5,530 nucleotides of DNA, taken from Ruminococcus sp. UBA5129. Lineage in GTDB: Bacteria > Bacillota > Clostridia > Oscillospirales > Ruminococcaceae. Of the stretch, positions 1 to 5,530 are shown piece after piece. The notes under the pieces were generated by a model. That model was not told the DNA's origin and did not search any database. It saw only the letters and a program-made list of their open reading frames with translations. The first letter of the stretch is position 1. Every line of letters begins with the position of its first letter. The translations under genes were made by a program, and so were the position numbers. The stretch is from contig DHYN01000077.1 in NCBI GenBank assembly GCA_002414125.1, positions 15,366 through 20,895 of the forward strand. The letters are read 5' to 3'.

Positions 1-174
1 TAACTCCGTGCTGAGCGGCGGCGAGGTAGCGAGCTGGATCGGCTCTGATGCTGCCTCGGGTGTGCTTTCTTCACCGGGAAAGATGTCCTTAGCGATCCCT
101 ACCGATTTGCAGCTCACAGCGGAAAACGCCATTGCTGCGGCACATGCAAATGCCAATATCTTTCTTTTATTCAT
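1..174 (-). CDS. Putative lipoprotein, N-terminal part (runs off the window)
   Basis: The reading frame starts at ATG 174-172 and stays open for 58 codons to the left edge, so only the N-terminus is visible. It begins MNKRKILAFACAAAMAFSAV, followed by SCKS: a basic n-region (K3, R4, K5), a hydrophobic stretch of about 15 residues, and a lipobox-like A-V-S-C with Cys22 as the likely lipidated residue. This is a type II signal peptide, although Ala at -3 is less usual than Leu. After Cys22 comes a low-complexity linker rich in Pro, Ser, Thr, Glu and Ala (residues 33-58), typical of the tether of a surface lipoprotein. A GGAGG at 183-179 lies 4 bases before the ATG, slightly close. The start is 15 bases after the fucosidase stop, so the two are probably co-transcribed. 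The function is unknown because the folded domain lies outside the window. A solute-binding or carbohydrate-binding lipoprotein would fit the context, but nothing visible proves it. Confidence 0.75.
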   Translation of the reverse strand, partial: MNKRKILAFACAAAMAFSAVSCKSVGIAKDIFPGEESTPEAASEPIQLATSPPLSTEL

Positions 175-189
175 ATATCCTCCGTTCAC

Positions 190-2490
190 TTATGCCTTTA
201 CGGTATAGCGGCATCCTGCGGCAGTACCGAATATTATCACACCGTTTTCTATGCGTGATCCAACGCTCTCGCCGTCACAGAGAACACTTGCGACCGTATC
301 GAGACGCAGACGGCATTCACCGCCGAATTCCGAGATTATCTCTGCATTCGTGAGCTTTCCGTCTCTCCAGTTCATTGACACGACAAAGCCTCCCTTTGCG
401 CGCAGACCTCTCACGCTTCCGCTGCTCCATTCATCGGGGAGTGCGGGCAGGAGAAGTATCTCTCCGCATGTGCACTGCATGAGCGCTTCTATTACAGCTG
501 ATGCTCCGCCGAAGTTTCCGTCTATGCGGAACGGCGGATAGCTGTTGAGCATGTTGGGGTCGGTAGAGCCTGCGAGGAGCTTCTTGATGTATTCATAGAC
601 CATCCCGCTGTCGCCGAGGCGAGCCCACATATTTGCGAGCCAAGCGCAGCTCCAGCCCGAGCTTCCACCGCCGTGTATGTGTCTGCGGACGAGCGTTGCT
701 CTTGCCGCATCGGCGAGCTTCGGAGTGCTGTTCGGAGTTATGAGATCGGCAGGGTGGAGCGCAAAGAGCTGTGAGACGTGACGATGACCGATCTCCACCT
801 CGTCATAGTCTTCCGACCACTCCATTATCTGACCGTATTTTCCGGTTTCGGGCTTAGGGAGATTTTCGAGCTGAGTCTTGAGAACATCGCAAAATTGGCT
901 GTCGATCTCAAGGATCTCTGCCGCCTTTATAACAGCGCTGTAGAGCACGCTGATTATCTGCGAGTCCATAGACGGACCAATACACAGACAGCCCTTTACG
1001 CCCTCATGAGTTAGATATGTATTTTCGGGCGAAACGGACGGCGAGGTGACGAGACGACCTTTTCCGTCGCTGACGAGCATTTCCGTGAAGAACTCGGCTG
1101 CCTCGCGCATGAGGTGATATTTTTCACTGAGGAATTCCTTGTCAAGAGTATACTCGTAGTGCTCCCAGACATGCAGAGCGAGCCATGCGCCGCCTGTACA
1201 CCAGAGCGTAGAGGGGACCCATGTGTCCTGAGGAGCGGTATCTCCCCATATATCGGTATTGTGGTGACAGACGAAGCCGTGTTGTGCACCGTACATTTCC
1301 CTTGCGGTGATCCTGCCGTTCTCGCATATTCTTTCGAGGAGATCAAACAGCGGCATGTGGCATTCGGGCAGTCCGCAGCTCTCAGCGCACCAGTAGCTCA
1401 TCTGGGTATTGACGTTGACGGCATAGCGGCTTCCCTGTGTCGGCTGCATATCCTCGTTCCAGATACCTTGTAGGTTCATCGGCTGAGTTCCTGCGCGGCT
1501 TGCCGAGATCATAAGATAGCGCGCGTAGTTGAAGTACAGCTCGATGAGCTTGTTGTCATGGATATCGCGGACACATTCCTTGTCGTCGAGTTCGTTTCCG
1601 CGGAGTCTTGCGATCCTTTCGCCTGTGGAAAGGCATGAAACGTCATCGCCGCTGTTCGGACAAAGCTCGAGCGAAACGCGGTCAAAGAGCTCGCGGTAAT
1701 CGGCTGTATGGCGGTAGTAAAGCTCATCGTATCCGCAGCTAAGAGCCATTTCCGCATCGACCTCCGCAGATTCCTCATAGTGATCGCTGTAGAAGCTCGT
1801 GCGCACCGTGAGGACTATCATGACCTCATCGGCATTTTTCACCGTGAGATCTCCTCCGACAGTACGAACCTCTCCTCCGACCGCAGAAGCTCCGACAACG
1901 GCTGCAAAGGATATACCGTTTCCGCCTGTGAGAAGGAGCATATTATCGCCGCACGGACGGTTGTCATCGTAGAAATCCTCTCTTCCGCCGATAGAACATG
2001 AGAGCGAGACCGAGCCCTTCTCTGAGCCGAATATATGGATGACCATAGCCTCATCGGGTGCGGAGACGAACACCTCTCGTGTGTACTCGACGCCGCCTGC
2101 AGAGAAATGCACCTCGGCAACGGCGTTTTCGATGTCGAGGGTTCGGCTGTAGCCGCTGATCTTTCCTCCGAGCTCCATGTGGATATTGAGATCGCCGAGA
2201 GGCATATAGTGACGTGAATCGGGAGTGACTCCCTGCATTTTCTCGAAAGCGGTCTTTTCGGCTTCGGGGACTCTGCCCTCGGCAAGCAGCCTGCGTACCT
2301 CGGCAAGACCTTCGCGTGCATCGGGATTTATCCTGTGGCGGAGCTTTCCCGACCAGACTGAGTCCTCGTTGAGCCTGATAAGTTCATCGGCAGCGCCGCC
2401 GAAGATCATTCCGCCTATTCTTCCATTTCCTACGGGAAGCGCCTCGCTGAAAGACTTTGCCGCTTTGTTGTATTTCAAAACAGTTTCCAT
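190..2490 (-). CDS. GH95-family glycoside hydrolase, probable cytoplasmic alpha-L-fucosidase
   Basis: This is a complete 766-aa protein of normal length for family GH95, whose members are inverting alpha-L-fucosidases (often 1,2-linked) and some alpha-L-galactosidases. Family landmarks appear in order: an N-terminal beta-domain start EALPVGNGRIGGMIFGG (16-32) followed by LNEDSVWSG (40-48); NLQGIWN (339-345); VNVNTQMSYW (358-367), whose N359 and N361 match the Asn-x-Asn pair of the family active site; HHNTDIWGD (409-417); EWSEDYDEVEIGHRHVSQLF (557-576), in which E557 or E560 would be the general acid; and YPPFRIDGNFGG (651-662), in which D657 probably helps activate the water. The catalytic set therefore looks intact. 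There is no signal peptide, so it should act in the cytoplasm on imported fucosylated oligosaccharides from plant xyloglucan or host glycans. A GGAGAG at 2503-2498 sits 7 bases before ATG 2490. A promoter lies directly upstream, and a lipoprotein gene follows 15 bases after the stop. The family call is firm; fucose versus L-galactose specificity is not decided. Confidence 0.93.
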   Translation of the reverse strand: METVLKYNKAAKSFSEALPVGNGRIGGMIFGGAADELIRLNEDSVWSGKLRHRINPDAREGLAEVRRLLAEGRVPEAEKTAFEKMQGVTPDSRHYMPLGDLNIHMELGGKISGYSRTLDIENAVAEVHFSAGGVEYTREVFVSAPDEAMVIHIFGSEKGSVSLSCSIGGREDFYDDNRPCGDNMLLLTGGNGISFAAVVGASAVGGEVRTVGGDLTVKNADEVMIVLTVRTSFYSDHYEESAEVDAEMALSCGYDELYYRHTADYRELFDRVSLELCPNSGDDVSCLSTGERIARLRGNELDDKECVRDIHDNKLIELYFNYARYLMISASRAGTQPMNLQGIWNEDMQPTQGSRYAVNVNTQMSYWCAESCGLPECHMPLFDLLERICENGRITAREMYGAQHGFVCHHNTDIWGDTAPQDTWVPSTLWCTGGAWLALHVWEHYEYTLDKEFLSEKYHLMREAAEFFTEMLVSDGKGRLVTSPSVSPENTYLTHEGVKGCLCIGPSMDSQIISVLYSAVIKAAEILEIDSQFCDVLKTQLENLPKPETGKYGQIMEWSEDYDEVEIGHRHVSQLFALHPADLITPNSTPKLADAARATLVRRHIHGGGSSGWSCAWLANMWARLGDSGMVYEYIKKLLAGSTDPNMLNSYPPFRIDGNFGGASAVIEALMQCTCGEILLLPALPDEWSSGSVRGLRAKGGFVVSMNWRDGKLTNAEIISEFGGECRLRLDTVASVLCDGESVGSRIENGVIIFGTAAGCRYTVKA

Positions 2491-2497
2491 ATCTACT

Positions 2498-2503
2498 CTC
2501 TCC
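2498..2503 (-). promoter_or_regulatory. Ribosome binding site of the GH95 gene
   Basis: GGAGAG, read on the minus strand, lies 7 bases before ATG 2490-2488. It supports that start, and the GH95 N-terminal motif begins soon after it. Confidence 0.7.
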
Positions 2504-2547
2504 GTTATTCTAAACTGTGTCGCCTTGATTTGTAGTTTATCGCCTAT

Positions 2548-2576
2548 ATTATAGCATATTGCGTTCCCAAAATCAA
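2548..2576 (-). promoter_or_regulatory. Sigma-A promoter of the GH95-lipoprotein operon
   Basis: On the minus strand, a -35 box TTGATT (2576-2571) and a perfect -10 box TATAAT (2553-2548) are separated by 17 bases. TGC directly precedes the -10, making it an extended -10. Transcription should begin near 2541, leaving a leader of about 50 bases before the GH95 ATG. It is divergent from the thrS-side promoter, with about 50 bases between the two -35 boxes. This is read by eye; no transcript data are available. Confidence 0.75.
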
Positions 2577-2626
2577 ATTTCCCACGGATTTCCCTGAAAA
2601 TTTTGAAGCAAATAATAAAAAAATGC

Positions 2627-2655
2627 TTGACAAGAGCGCAAAAGTGTGCTAATAT
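2627..2655 (+). promoter_or_regulatory. Sigma-A promoter of the T-box/thrS operon
   Basis: A perfect -35 TTGACA (2627-2632), a 17-base spacer and -10 TAATAT (2650-2655) with a TGC extended -10 (2647-2649) form a near-consensus promoter. An A-rich stretch at 2609-2623 just upstream could serve as an UP element. The predicted start is about 2662, a short distance before the base of T-box Stem I at 2684. A strong constitutive promoter followed by an attenuator is the usual arrangement for T-box genes. Confidence 0.85.
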
Positions 2656-2661
2656 GACAAT

Positions 2662-2901
2662 AGAATATCTCTAAATCGTTGATGAGGAAGGCTTTCCCCG
2701 ACCCGTACTTTCAGAGAGCAGCCGTTTGGTGCAAGGCTGTAGTGCAAGGGGAAAAGCATACCGCCTCTGAGTATGCCCAATACGCATCGGGAGCTCCCGT
2801 TACAGAGCACTTGAGATACGGTTTTCCGTGTGAATCAGGGTGGAACCACGTTTTGTACGTCCCTTGTGCCGCTGTGCGGTGTGAGGGATTTTTATTTTTT
2901 T
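2662..2901 (+). ncRNA. T-box riboswitch leader, threonine-specific
   Basis: This untranslated leader senses uncharged tRNA-Thr and controls thrS by antitermination. The T-box sequence AGGGTGGAACCACG (2837-2850) matches the family consensus. Stem I: the base pairs GAGG 2684-2687 with CCTC 2764-2767, and an upper helix pairs 2692-2699 with 2748-2755. The distal part carries AGAGAG (2713-2718), CAGCC/GGCTG (2719-2723 with 2735-2739) and the conserved GGTGCAA-type loop (2728-2734). Between the lower and upper helices, the 3' side of the loop carries ACC at 2760-2762, a threonine codon followed by a purine, as expected for the specifier. A likely Stem III is the palindrome CGGGAGCTCCCG (2788-2799). 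In the antiterminator, AGGG 2837-2840 pairs with CCCT 2861-2864 and ACG 2848-2850 with CGT 2858-2860. The exclusive alternative is the terminator at 2860-2888. The T-box call is firm; the specifier placement is a hand fold, supported by the downstream thrS. Confidence 0.93.
2860..2901 (+). terminator. Regulated rho-independent terminator of the T-box leader
   Basis: The arms 2860-2872 and 2876-2888 form a 13-pair helix with the three-base loop TGT. It consists of TCCCT/AGGGA at the base, four consecutive G-U wobbles in the middle, and CCGC/GCGG at the top. A T-rich tail follows, with 12 T and one A from 2889 to 2901. Its 5' arm includes CCCT 2861-2864, which the antiterminator also needs, so the two structures exclude each other. 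Confidence 0.9.
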
Positions 2902-2904
2902 CGG

Positions 2905-2910
2905 AAGGAG
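2905..2910 (+). promoter_or_regulatory. Ribosome binding site that fixes the GTG start at 2919
   Basis: AAGGAG lies just after the terminator tail and 8 bases before the in-frame GTG 2919-2921. There is no other strong Shine-Dalgarno site for this frame. It shows that translation starts after the riboswitch and not at ATG 2679. The same site is also 6 bases from an out-of-frame ATG at 2917. Confidence 0.8.
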
Positions 2911-2918
2911 ATGATAAT

Positions 2919-3317
2919 GTGGATACTATCAGGTACAATGAAAAGCACGAGGCGTTCGAGATAACCTTTGACATTTGGGATAAGCCTACGCTCGTGCTGT
3001 TTTTCGTGGACGATCAGCAGGTGATAATCGACAACCTCTCCGTGATCGCGGCTAAGCTCGATAAGATCAGCTCAAAGAAGTCGAAGCTTGCTCAGATGAT
3101 CTACGACGGCGGCTGGTTCAACCATCAGACCTACCCGTTCATCGAAGCTTCCGAGCTTGCGGACGCAATGTTCGCCGCCTATCTCTCTGTTGATATTGAC
3201 GAGGGAGAGATCTTCGTGAATATTGCCGCTGCCGCTAAGGACGACTACTTCGGCGGTATTCTCAATATTGAGATCGGTGACGATAACGGTATCGAGATCC
3301 TCGGATGGGATGAATAA
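2919..3317 (+). CDS. Small acidic uncharacterised protein co-transcribed with thrS
   Basis: This is a 132-aa protein if started at GTG 2919. The open frame extends upstream to ATG 2679, but that part lies across the T-box and its terminator, so the GTG with AAGGAG 8 bases upstream is preferred. It is strongly acidic (26 Asp/Glu against 9 Lys/Arg), with no signal peptide or membrane segment, so it is probably cytoplasmic and soluble. The order is a beta-rich N-terminus (residues 12-39, with a hydrophobic TLVLFFV run), a Lys-rich helical segment (42-60), a helix ASELADAMFAAYL (77-89), and a C-terminal pair of beta strands ending in YFGGILNIEIGDDNGIEILG (110-129). The C-terminal pattern vaguely resembles DUF2262- or DUF6985-type domains; I would not assign either without a profile search. 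It ends 29 bases before thrS and shares its promoter and T-box, so it should be induced by threonine-tRNA starvation. The function is unknown. Confidence 0.8.
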   Translation: MDTIRYNEKHEAFEITFDIWDKPTLVLFFVDDQQVIIDNLSVIAAKLDKISSKKSKLAQMIYDGGWFNHQTYPFIEASELADAMFAAYLSVDIDEGEIFVNIAAAAKDDYFGGILNIEIGDDNGIEILGWDE

Positions 3318-3334
3318 ACAGAAATATTTATAAA

Positions 3335-3339
3335 AGGAG
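3335..3339 (+). promoter_or_regulatory. Ribosome binding site of thrS
   Basis: AGGAG, within AAAAGGAG, sits 7 bases before ATG 3347 in the 29-base gap after the small gene. It confirms the thrS start, which also places the TGS domain at the expected N-terminus. Confidence 0.85.
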
Positions 3340-3346
3340 TAATACT

Positions 3347-5293
3347 ATGATAAAATTAACATTAAAGGACGGCAGCATCCGCGAAATTGAAGCTGCAATG
3401 CCCGCATCGGAAATAATCAAGGGGATCGGAATGGGCCTCTACAAGGCTGCATGCTGCGTAAAGCTCAACGGCGAGGTAAAAGACCTCCGTACCGTAGTTG
3501 ACAGCGACTGCGAATTTGAGGTGTGCACATTTGACTCTGCTGACGGTAAAAAGACATTCTGGCATACAGCATCGCATATTCTTGCACAGGCTGTAAAGCG
3601 TCTCTATCCGAACGCTAAGCTCGCGATCGGTCCTGCCATCGACAATGGCTTCTACTACGATTTCGACCTCGAAAAACCGTTCACTCCCGATGAGCTTGAA
3701 AATATCGAAGCGGAGATGAAGAAGATCGTCAAGGACGGTATGCCGCTTGAACAGTTCGAGCTTTCTCCCGAGGATGCTCTCGCTAAGCTCAAGGAAATGG
3801 ATGAGCCTTACAAGGTGGAGCTATGCGAGGAGCACGTCGGCAAGGGCGAACCGATCTCGTTCTACAAGCAGGGTGAGTTTACCGATCTTTGTGCAGGTCC
3901 TCATCTTATGACAACAGCTCCTGTAAAGGCGTTCAAGCTTCTTTCGTGTACAGGCGCTTACTGGAGAGGCTCTGAGAAGAATAAGATGCTCTCCCGTGTA
4001 TATGCAGTTGCCTACCCCAAGGCTGCCGAGCTTGAGGCTGACATAAAGCAGCGCGAGGAGGCTAAGCTCCGTGACCACAACAAGCTCGGACGTGAGCTGG
4101 AATACTTCACGACCGTTGACGTTGTTGGTCAGGGACTTCCGATCATTCTCCCCAAGGGTTCAAGAGTTATCCAGACTCTTCAGCGCTGGGTAGAGGACGT
4201 TGAGCAGAAGCACGGCTATCTGCTGACAAAGACCCCTCTTCTTGCAAAGAGAGAGTTCTATAAGATCTCAGGTCACTGGGATCACTACCTTGACGGCATG
4301 TTCGTTCTCGGCGATCCATACGATGAGACAAAGGAATGCTTTGCACTCCGTCCGATGACATGTCCATTCCAGTATCAGGTCTATCTTAACAGACAGCGCT
4401 CCTACCGCGATCTTCCCATGAGACTGGGCGAGACCTCGACTCTCTTCCGTAAGGAGGATTCGGGCGAGATGCACGGTCTTATCCGTGTTCGTCAGTTCAC
4501 TATCTCAGAGGGACATCTTGTTCTCCGTCCCGATCAGCTTGAGCAGGAGTTCAAGGACTGTCTCGAATTGGCTAAGGAAATGCTTGGAACTGTCGGACTC
4601 CTTGAGGACTGTACATTCCGCTTCTCACAGTGGGATCCCGAAAACCCGAAGAACAAGTACGAGGGCACAAAGGAGCAGTGGGAGGAGGCTCAGCGCGTAA
4701 TGGGCGAGATCCTCGACCACCTTGGAGTAGAGTATACAGTCGGCATTGATGAGGCTGCATTCTACGGACCTAAGCTCGATATTCAGTACAAGAATGTTTA
4801 CGGCAAGGAGGATACCCTTGTTACTATCCAGATAGATATGCTTCTTGCAAAGCGCTTCGGCATGGAGTACATTGATGCGGACGGCACAAAGAAGCTGCCC
4901 TACATCATTCACAGAACGTCTCTCGGCTGCTATGAACGTACGCTTGCTTATCTCATCGAGAAGTATGCAGGTGCGCTTCCGCTGTGGATAGCTCCCGAGC
5001 AGGTGAGGATCGTTCCCGTTGCAGACCGTCATCTTGATTACTGCAACGAGCTTATGGCTAAGCTGGAGGCAGCAGGCATTCGCAGTTCAATTGACGACAG
5101 AGCTGAAAAGGTCGGCAAGAAGATACGCGATGCCCGTCTCGAAAAGCTCCCGATATGGGTAACTGTCGGCGATAAGGAGCTTGAAAGCGGCACATATTCC
5201 GTAACCTCAAGACGTGAGGGAGACCTCGGCTCAATGACTCAGAACGACTTCATCGGCAAGCTCCTCAGCGATATTGCCAACAAGGTAAGATAA
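3347..5293 (+). CDS. thrS: Threonyl-tRNA synthetase
   Basis: This class II synthetase charges tRNA-Thr in the cytoplasm. At 648 aa it is full length (E. coli 642). Domains in order: TGS (about 1-62); N2 editing domain (about 65-225) with H73, H77, D180, C182 and H186, the same numbers as the E. coli editing residues that clear Ser-tRNA-Thr; catalytic core (about 245-540); anticodon-binding domain (about 548-645). The zinc ligands are C339 (RPMTCP), H390 (SEGH) and H522 (IIHR), matching E. coli C334, H385 and H511. Also conserved are motif 2 R368 and E370, Y473 (AFYGP), Q495 (IQID) and motif 3 R531 (ER). Unusual points: CPFQ replaces the common CPGH, and the FTQDDAH segment of E. coli is FTISEGH here, so E. 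coli D383 and Q381 correspond to E388 and I386. It is the last gene of the T-box operon, and its 3' end faces cysS. The identity is firm; it appears to belong to a sequence clade distinct from the E. coli type. Confidence 0.97.
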   Translation: MIKLTLKDGSIREIEAAMPASEIIKGIGMGLYKAACCVKLNGEVKDLRTVVDSDCEFEVCTFDSADGKKTFWHTASHILAQAVKRLYPNAKLAIGPAIDNGFYYDFDLEKPFTPDELENIEAEMKKIVKDGMPLEQFELSPEDALAKLKEMDEPYKVELCEEHVGKGEPISFYKQGEFTDLCAGPHLMTTAPVKAFKLLSCTGAYWRGSEKNKMLSRVYAVAYPKAAELEADIKQREEAKLRDHNKLGRELEYFTTVDVVGQGLPIILPKGSRVIQTLQRWVEDVEQKHGYLLTKTPLLAKREFYKISGHWDHYLDGMFVLGDPYDETKECFALRPMTCPFQYQVYLNRQRSYRDLPMRLGETSTLFRKEDSGEMHGLIRVRQFTISEGHLVLRPDQLEQEFKDCLELAKEMLGTVGLLEDCTFRFSQWDPENPKNKYEGTKEQWEEAQRVMGEILDHLGVEYTVGIDEAAFYGPKLDIQYKNVYGKEDTLVTIQIDMLLAKRFGMEYIDADGTKKLPYIIHRTSLGCYERTLAYLIEKYAGALPLWIAPEQVRIVPVADRHLDYCNELMAKLEAAGIRSSIDDRAEKVGKKIRDARLEKLPIWVTVGDKELESGTYSVTSRREGDLGSMTQNDFIGKLLSDIANKVR

Positions 5294-5338
5294 TTGAAGC
5301 TGCTCACAAACACTGTTTTTGCATTAAACAGGTAATAG

Positions 5339-5386
5339 ACAAGGCGTTCAGCCGAACCAAGTGTCATGGTCGGCTGACCGCCTTGT
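5339..5386. terminator. Long hairpin between convergent thrS and cysS, probable bidirectional terminator
   Basis: ACAAGGCG (5339-5346) pairs with CGCCTTGT (5379-5386), followed by one T/C mismatch, a T-A pair, CAGCCGA (5349-5355) with TCGGCTG (5370-5376), then, past a bulged A, CCA with TGG and a seven-base loop. It begins three bases after the cysS stop and 45 bases after the thrS stop, as expected of a terminator shared by convergent genes. Neither strand has a strong T-run after the stem, so intrinsic termination may be weak, or the hairpin may act mainly in 3'-end protection. Confidence 0.65.
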
Positions 5387-5389
5387 TAT

Positions 5390-5530
5390 TCAAATCTTGT
5401 TTATTTCCGTTCCCTGACGAGTCTCCTTTACTTCGTAGCCGAGCGCTGCGATCTTGTCACGAAGCTCATCTGCGAGCGCAAAATTCTTGTCCTTGCGGGC
5501 AGCCTTTCTCTGCTCAACGAGGTCGAGTAC
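5390..5530 (-). CDS. cysS: Cysteinyl-tRNA synthetase, C-terminal end (runs off the window)
   Basis: Read on the minus strand from the right edge, 46 codons end at TGA 5392-5390. The peptide contains LVEQRKAARKDKNFALADEL, then RDKIAALGYEVKETRQGTEI. This is the characteristic CysRS C-terminal helix pair (family pattern: R-x-AR-x-x-K-x-F-x-x-AD-x-(I/L)RD-x-(L/I), then ALG, then a D/E-T-x-QGT end). The enzyme charges tRNA-Cys in the cytoplasm; its catalytic domain lies outside the window. It is convergent with thrS and shares the hairpin at 5339-5386. Confidence 0.9.
   Translation of the reverse strand, partial: VLDLVEQRKAARKDKNFALADELRDKIAALGYEVKETRQGTEINKI

Noticed and set aside
251..2554. Several open frames of 60-160 codons overlapping the GH95 gene on both strands
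   Set aside because: They lie entirely or mostly within a clear, full-length GH95 gene, lack recognisable domains and good ribosome binding sites, and reflect codon bias of the real gene.
2597..2604. AAAATTTT palindrome between the divergent promoters
   Set aside because: It is short and AT-only in an AT-rich region; this is expected by chance and has no flanking symmetry of note.
2788..2799. The 12-base palindrome CGGGAGCTCCCG as a DNA operator
   Set aside because: It lies inside the T-box leader between Stem I and the antiterminator, where a Stem III hairpin is expected, so an RNA hairpin explains it better.
2679..2918. The upstream 80 codons of a 212-codon frame beginning at ATG 2679
   Set aside because: They cross the whole T-box and its terminator, have no ribosome binding site, and translate structured RNA. 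The AAGGAG and GTG at 2905-2921 mark the real start.
3362..5032. Open frames of 60-135 codons antisense to or out of frame with thrS
   Set aside because: They overlap a complete thrS with all family motifs. None has its own plausible start signals or recognisable protein features.
1..5530. Search for CRISPR arrays, insertion sequences, tRNA or rRNA genes, attachment sites
   Set aside because: No spaced direct repeats, transposase frames, terminal inverted repeats or tRNA-like cloverleaf sequence were seen on either strand.

Overview
This window looks like a chromosomal segment of a Gram-positive gut or rumen bacterium, probably a Ruminococcus-like member of the Oscillospiraceae/Clostridia. 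The reasons are a T-box tRNA-sensing leader (a mainly Firmicutes device), strong AGGAG-type ribosome binding sites, a cytoplasmic GH95 fucosidase of the kind carried by plant- and mucin-glycan degraders, and moderate GC. The genus is an inference; no rRNA or other marker is present.

Layout. On the minus strand, from 2490 down to the left edge, a GH95 alpha-L-fucosidase-like enzyme (766 aa, complete, no signal peptide) is followed 15 bases later by the start of a lipoprotein gene that runs off the window. They look like one operon read from a good sigma-A promoter at 2576-2548. A short intergenic region (2491-2678) holds this promoter and a second, divergent one at 2627-2655. The second promoter drives the plus strand: a threonine-type T-box leader (about 2662-2901) ending in a rho-independent terminator, a small acidic uncharacterised protein starting at GTG 2919 (132 aa), and thrS (threonyl-tRNA synthetase, 648 aa). 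Beyond thrS, a long hairpin (5339-5386) separates it from the convergent 3' end of cysS (cysteinyl-tRNA synthetase), of which only the last 46 codons are present.

How it works together. When uncharged tRNA-Thr accumulates it should bind the T-box, stabilise the antiterminator and allow transcription of the small gene and thrS. The small gene lies between the riboswitch and the synthetase, so it is itself under threonine-tRNA control. A naive open reading frame of 212 codons starting at 2679 reads straight through the riboswitch; its first 80 codons are leader RNA, not protein.

The most interesting points are the unknown gene inside a T-box operon, its GTG start overlapped by an out-of-frame ATG, a specifier region that can form a competing hairpin, a terminator helix with four consecutive G-U wobbles, and a ThrRS whose catalytic core differs from the E. 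coli enzyme at threonine-pocket positions. None of this amounts to a wholly new system. It is mostly ordinary housekeeping and glycan-use sequence with a few unusual details.
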